Below are positions 6,497 to 8,211 of a DNA stretch of 8,211 nt, in pieces. Position 1 is the first letter of the stretch. The number at the start of each line of letters is the position of its first letter. Where the stretch lies: the NCBI GenBank assembly GCA_002419285.1, contig DIFU01000050.1, positions 1-8,211 on the forward strand, in the 5' to 3' direction. This DNA comes from Prolixibacteraceae bacterium UBA5740. Its GTDB lineage: Bacteria > Bacteroidota > Bacteroidia > Bacteroidales > Prolixibacteraceae. The translations under genes were made by a program, and so were the position numbers. The notes under the pieces were generated by a model, which saw only the letters and a list, made by a program, of their open reading frames with translations, was not told the DNA's origin and made no database searches.

Positions 6497-8211
6497 ATGA
6501 AATTGCTGAACCTGCTTCTGCAAACCCTCCTTCCACTTTCCCTGGTATCCGGAATGGCCTCTGCCCAAACAGATGAATGGCAAAATCCGGCGATTTTCCA
6601 AAGAAACCAGACACAGCCCCACGCGAAGATCATCCCATACGATTCGGTTGACAAGGCCCTGGAGAATAATTTACCGGATAATCCAAATTTCCTGTCACTC
6701 GATGGAATATGGAAATTCCTGTTCGTTGACCATCCAGGCTTTGTTCCCGAAGGATTCTTTCAACCGAAATACAACACCAAAGACTGGAACAATATTCAGG
6801 TTCCTTCCAACTGGGAAACAGAAGGTTTCGGGCATCCCAAGTTCCGTAACATCGCCATGACCATCGCAACAAAACCACCCCATTTACCCAATGATTACAA
6901 TCCCACCGGATGCTATAAACGCATTTTTCAACTTCCCTCAAACTGGAAGAGTCGTGAAGTTTTCCTCAGATTTGAAGGAGTCAAATCAGCCTCGCTTGTC
7001 TGGATCAACGGAAAAGAAGCTGGCTATAATGAGGGTGGTTTTGAACCAGCCGAATACAACATTACCCAATTGCTCAATCCTGGAAAAAATGAAATTGCCG
7101 TACAGGTTATGCGATACTCTGATGGATCATTTCTTGAAAACCAGGACATGTGGCGCCTTTCCGGGATTTTCAGAAGCGTGGCCCTCATTGCCAAACCACG
7201 TGTCCACCTTCAGGATTACTATGCCTATACCACCTTCGATTCGAATTACCAGAATGCCATTCTGAATCTGGAAGTTTCAGTTGAAAACAACTCTGGCCTA
7301 GAAACAGGGAATCATACATTGGAAATTGACCTGATAGATCAAAATGCCAAAAGGGTATGGGAAAAACCAGTCTCTGAGACAACTGGTGTAATCGAAAATA
7401 AATCACATCAAAAAGTAACTTTCAGAATCCCGGTCACCGAACCCTTGAAATGGTCGTCCGAAAAACCCAACCGTTACATCTTATCCATTACTTTGAAAGA
7501 TTCCCGAGGAAAGGTCCTTGAAAGTATTGCGCCCAAAATCGGATTCCGGCAGACCGAAATCAAAGAGGGGGCTGTTTGGGTAAACGGAAGGATGGTGAAA
7601 CTGAATGGGGTAAACAGTCACATGCACCATCCGGTAAAAGGACAGGCAGTGCCTTTGAAGACCCTTCGCAAAGATCTGGAATTGATGAAAAAGTTCAACA
7701 TCAACCTGGTGAGGACAAGCCATTATCCAGCTTCTCCGGAGTACCTCGATCTGGCAGATGAAATTGGAATATATGTAATTAGCGAAGCAGGAACCGAGTG
7801 TCACGATAACGAATATCTCTCGGAAATGCCAGAATGGGCAGCCCTGTTTATTGACCGGGGCATAAAGATGATCTACAGGGACAGGAACCATCCATCAGTC
7901 ATTTTCTGGAGCGCAGGAAATGAGGCAGGTGAAGGAAAGAACCTGCAACTTCTGATGGAGGAAGGCAGGAAGATCGATCCCAGCCGACCCGGATTTATGT
8001 ATGGAGGAAATACTTTCCATATTCCTTTTGAGGACATTGTGGGTCCCCGATATTGGAGACCTCTGGAAATCAAAAACCTGGCCGAAGGAAAAGTGACTGG
8101 ACCGGATGACCATCGACCCTCTTTCCAGGATGAATATCTGGCAGCAACCGGAAACGGTTTGGGCGGACTAGATGAGTATTGGGAACTGATCTGGAAATAT
8201 CCCCGGCTGAC
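6497..8211 (+). CDS. Secreted glycoside hydrolase family 2, beta-galactosidase-like (3' truncated)
   Basis: This enzyme should hydrolyse beta-linked glycosides, probably galactosides, in the periplasm. The 571 codons in the window run open to the edge. A signal peptide is visible: K2, a leucine-rich core and a likely cleavage after ASA (A23). The N-terminal sugar-binding domain (about 60-235) has NPTGCY and SDGSFLENQDMWR (D217, like D201 of LacZ). An Ig-like domain covers about 240-350 and the TIM barrel begins near 360, with HMHHP (H375), RTSHYP (H409), E434 and H436 as the probable magnesium ligands, the acid/base E476 in WSAGNEAG and the probable nucleophile E546 in DEYLAATG. The usual LacZ EYxHAMGNS motif is altered here, so specificity is uncertain. 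The rest of the barrel and the C-terminal domains lie beyond the window. The ATG at 6497 is the only one after an in-frame TGA at 6440. It is 111 bases from the DUF58 gene and likely transcribed separately; no convincing promoter is seen. Confidence 0.9.
   Translation, partial: MKLLNLLLQTLLPLSLVSGMASAQTDEWQNPAIFQRNQTQPHAKIIPYDSVDKALENNLPDNPNFLSLDGIWKFLFVDHPGFVPEGFFQPKYNTKDWNNIQVPSNWETEGFGHPKFRNIAMTIATKPPHLPNDYNPTGCYKRIFQLPSNWKSREVFLRFEGVKSASLVWINGKEAGYNEGGFEPAEYNITQLLNPGKNEIAVQVMRYSDGSFLENQDMWRLSGIFRSVALIAKPRVHLQDYYAYTTFDSNYQNAILNLEVSVENNSGLETGNHTLEIDLIDQNAKRVWEKPVSETTGVIENKSHQKVTFRIPVTEPLKWSSEKPNRYILSITLKDSRGKVLESIAPKIGFRQTEIKEGAVWVNGRMVKLNGVNSHMHHPVKGQAVPLKTLRKDLELMKKFNINLVRTSHYPASPEYLDLADEIGIYVISEAGTECHDNEYLSEMPEWAALFIDRGIKMIYRDRNHPSVIFWSAGNEAGEGKNLQLLMEEGRKIDPSRPGFMYGGNTFHIPFEDIVGPRYWRPLEIKNLAEGKVTGPDDHRPSFQDEYLAATGNGLGGLDEYWELIWKYPRL

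Overview
The window is ordinary chromosomal DNA from a member of the Bacteroidota, most likely a Bacteroidales/Marinilabiliales-type organism. The evidence is the protein types (a LacZ-like periplasmic GH2 enzyme, a Bacteroidetes-style DUF58 protein, a HIT protein next to greA), the general lack of Shine-Dalgarno sequences, and copies of the TAnnTTTG promoter element in four gene gaps. Base composition is moderate and even. I see no insertion sequence, phage gene, CRISPR array, tRNA or rRNA. All complete genes are on the + strand.

Layout: positions 1-72 are the last codons of an unidentified gene. A 145-base gap then holds a strong candidate promoter and a hairpin followed by a run of seven T, both upstream of greA (transcript cleavage factor). 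A HIT-family gene follows greA 10 bases later, and the pair ends at a clear intrinsic terminator (1109-1132). After a 201-base gap with one candidate promoter comes dnaE, the replicative DNA polymerase III alpha subunit (1214 aa). trxA (thioredoxin) follows 42 bases later with its own candidate promoter. A structured gap of about 146 bases, containing three inverted repeats, separates trxA from a DUF58 gene. After 111 bases the window ends inside a secreted glycoside hydrolase family 2 gene that resembles beta-galactosidase.

The genes form at least four transcription units: greA-HIT (transcription maintenance and nucleotide metabolism), dnaE with or without trxA (replication, redox), DUF58 (unknown, probably chaperone/envelope-related) and the GH2 enzyme (polysaccharide or glycoside breakdown in the periplasm). 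Nothing here is a clear new multigene system. The most interesting points are regulatory. The greA leader looks like a promoter-proximal attenuator that could release a short RNA of about 40 nt, which resembles the GraL arrangement known upstream of E. coli greA. At the trxA/DUF58 junction a terminator hairpin and a promoter are interleaved, so the likely DUF58 start falls directly after the terminator T-run.
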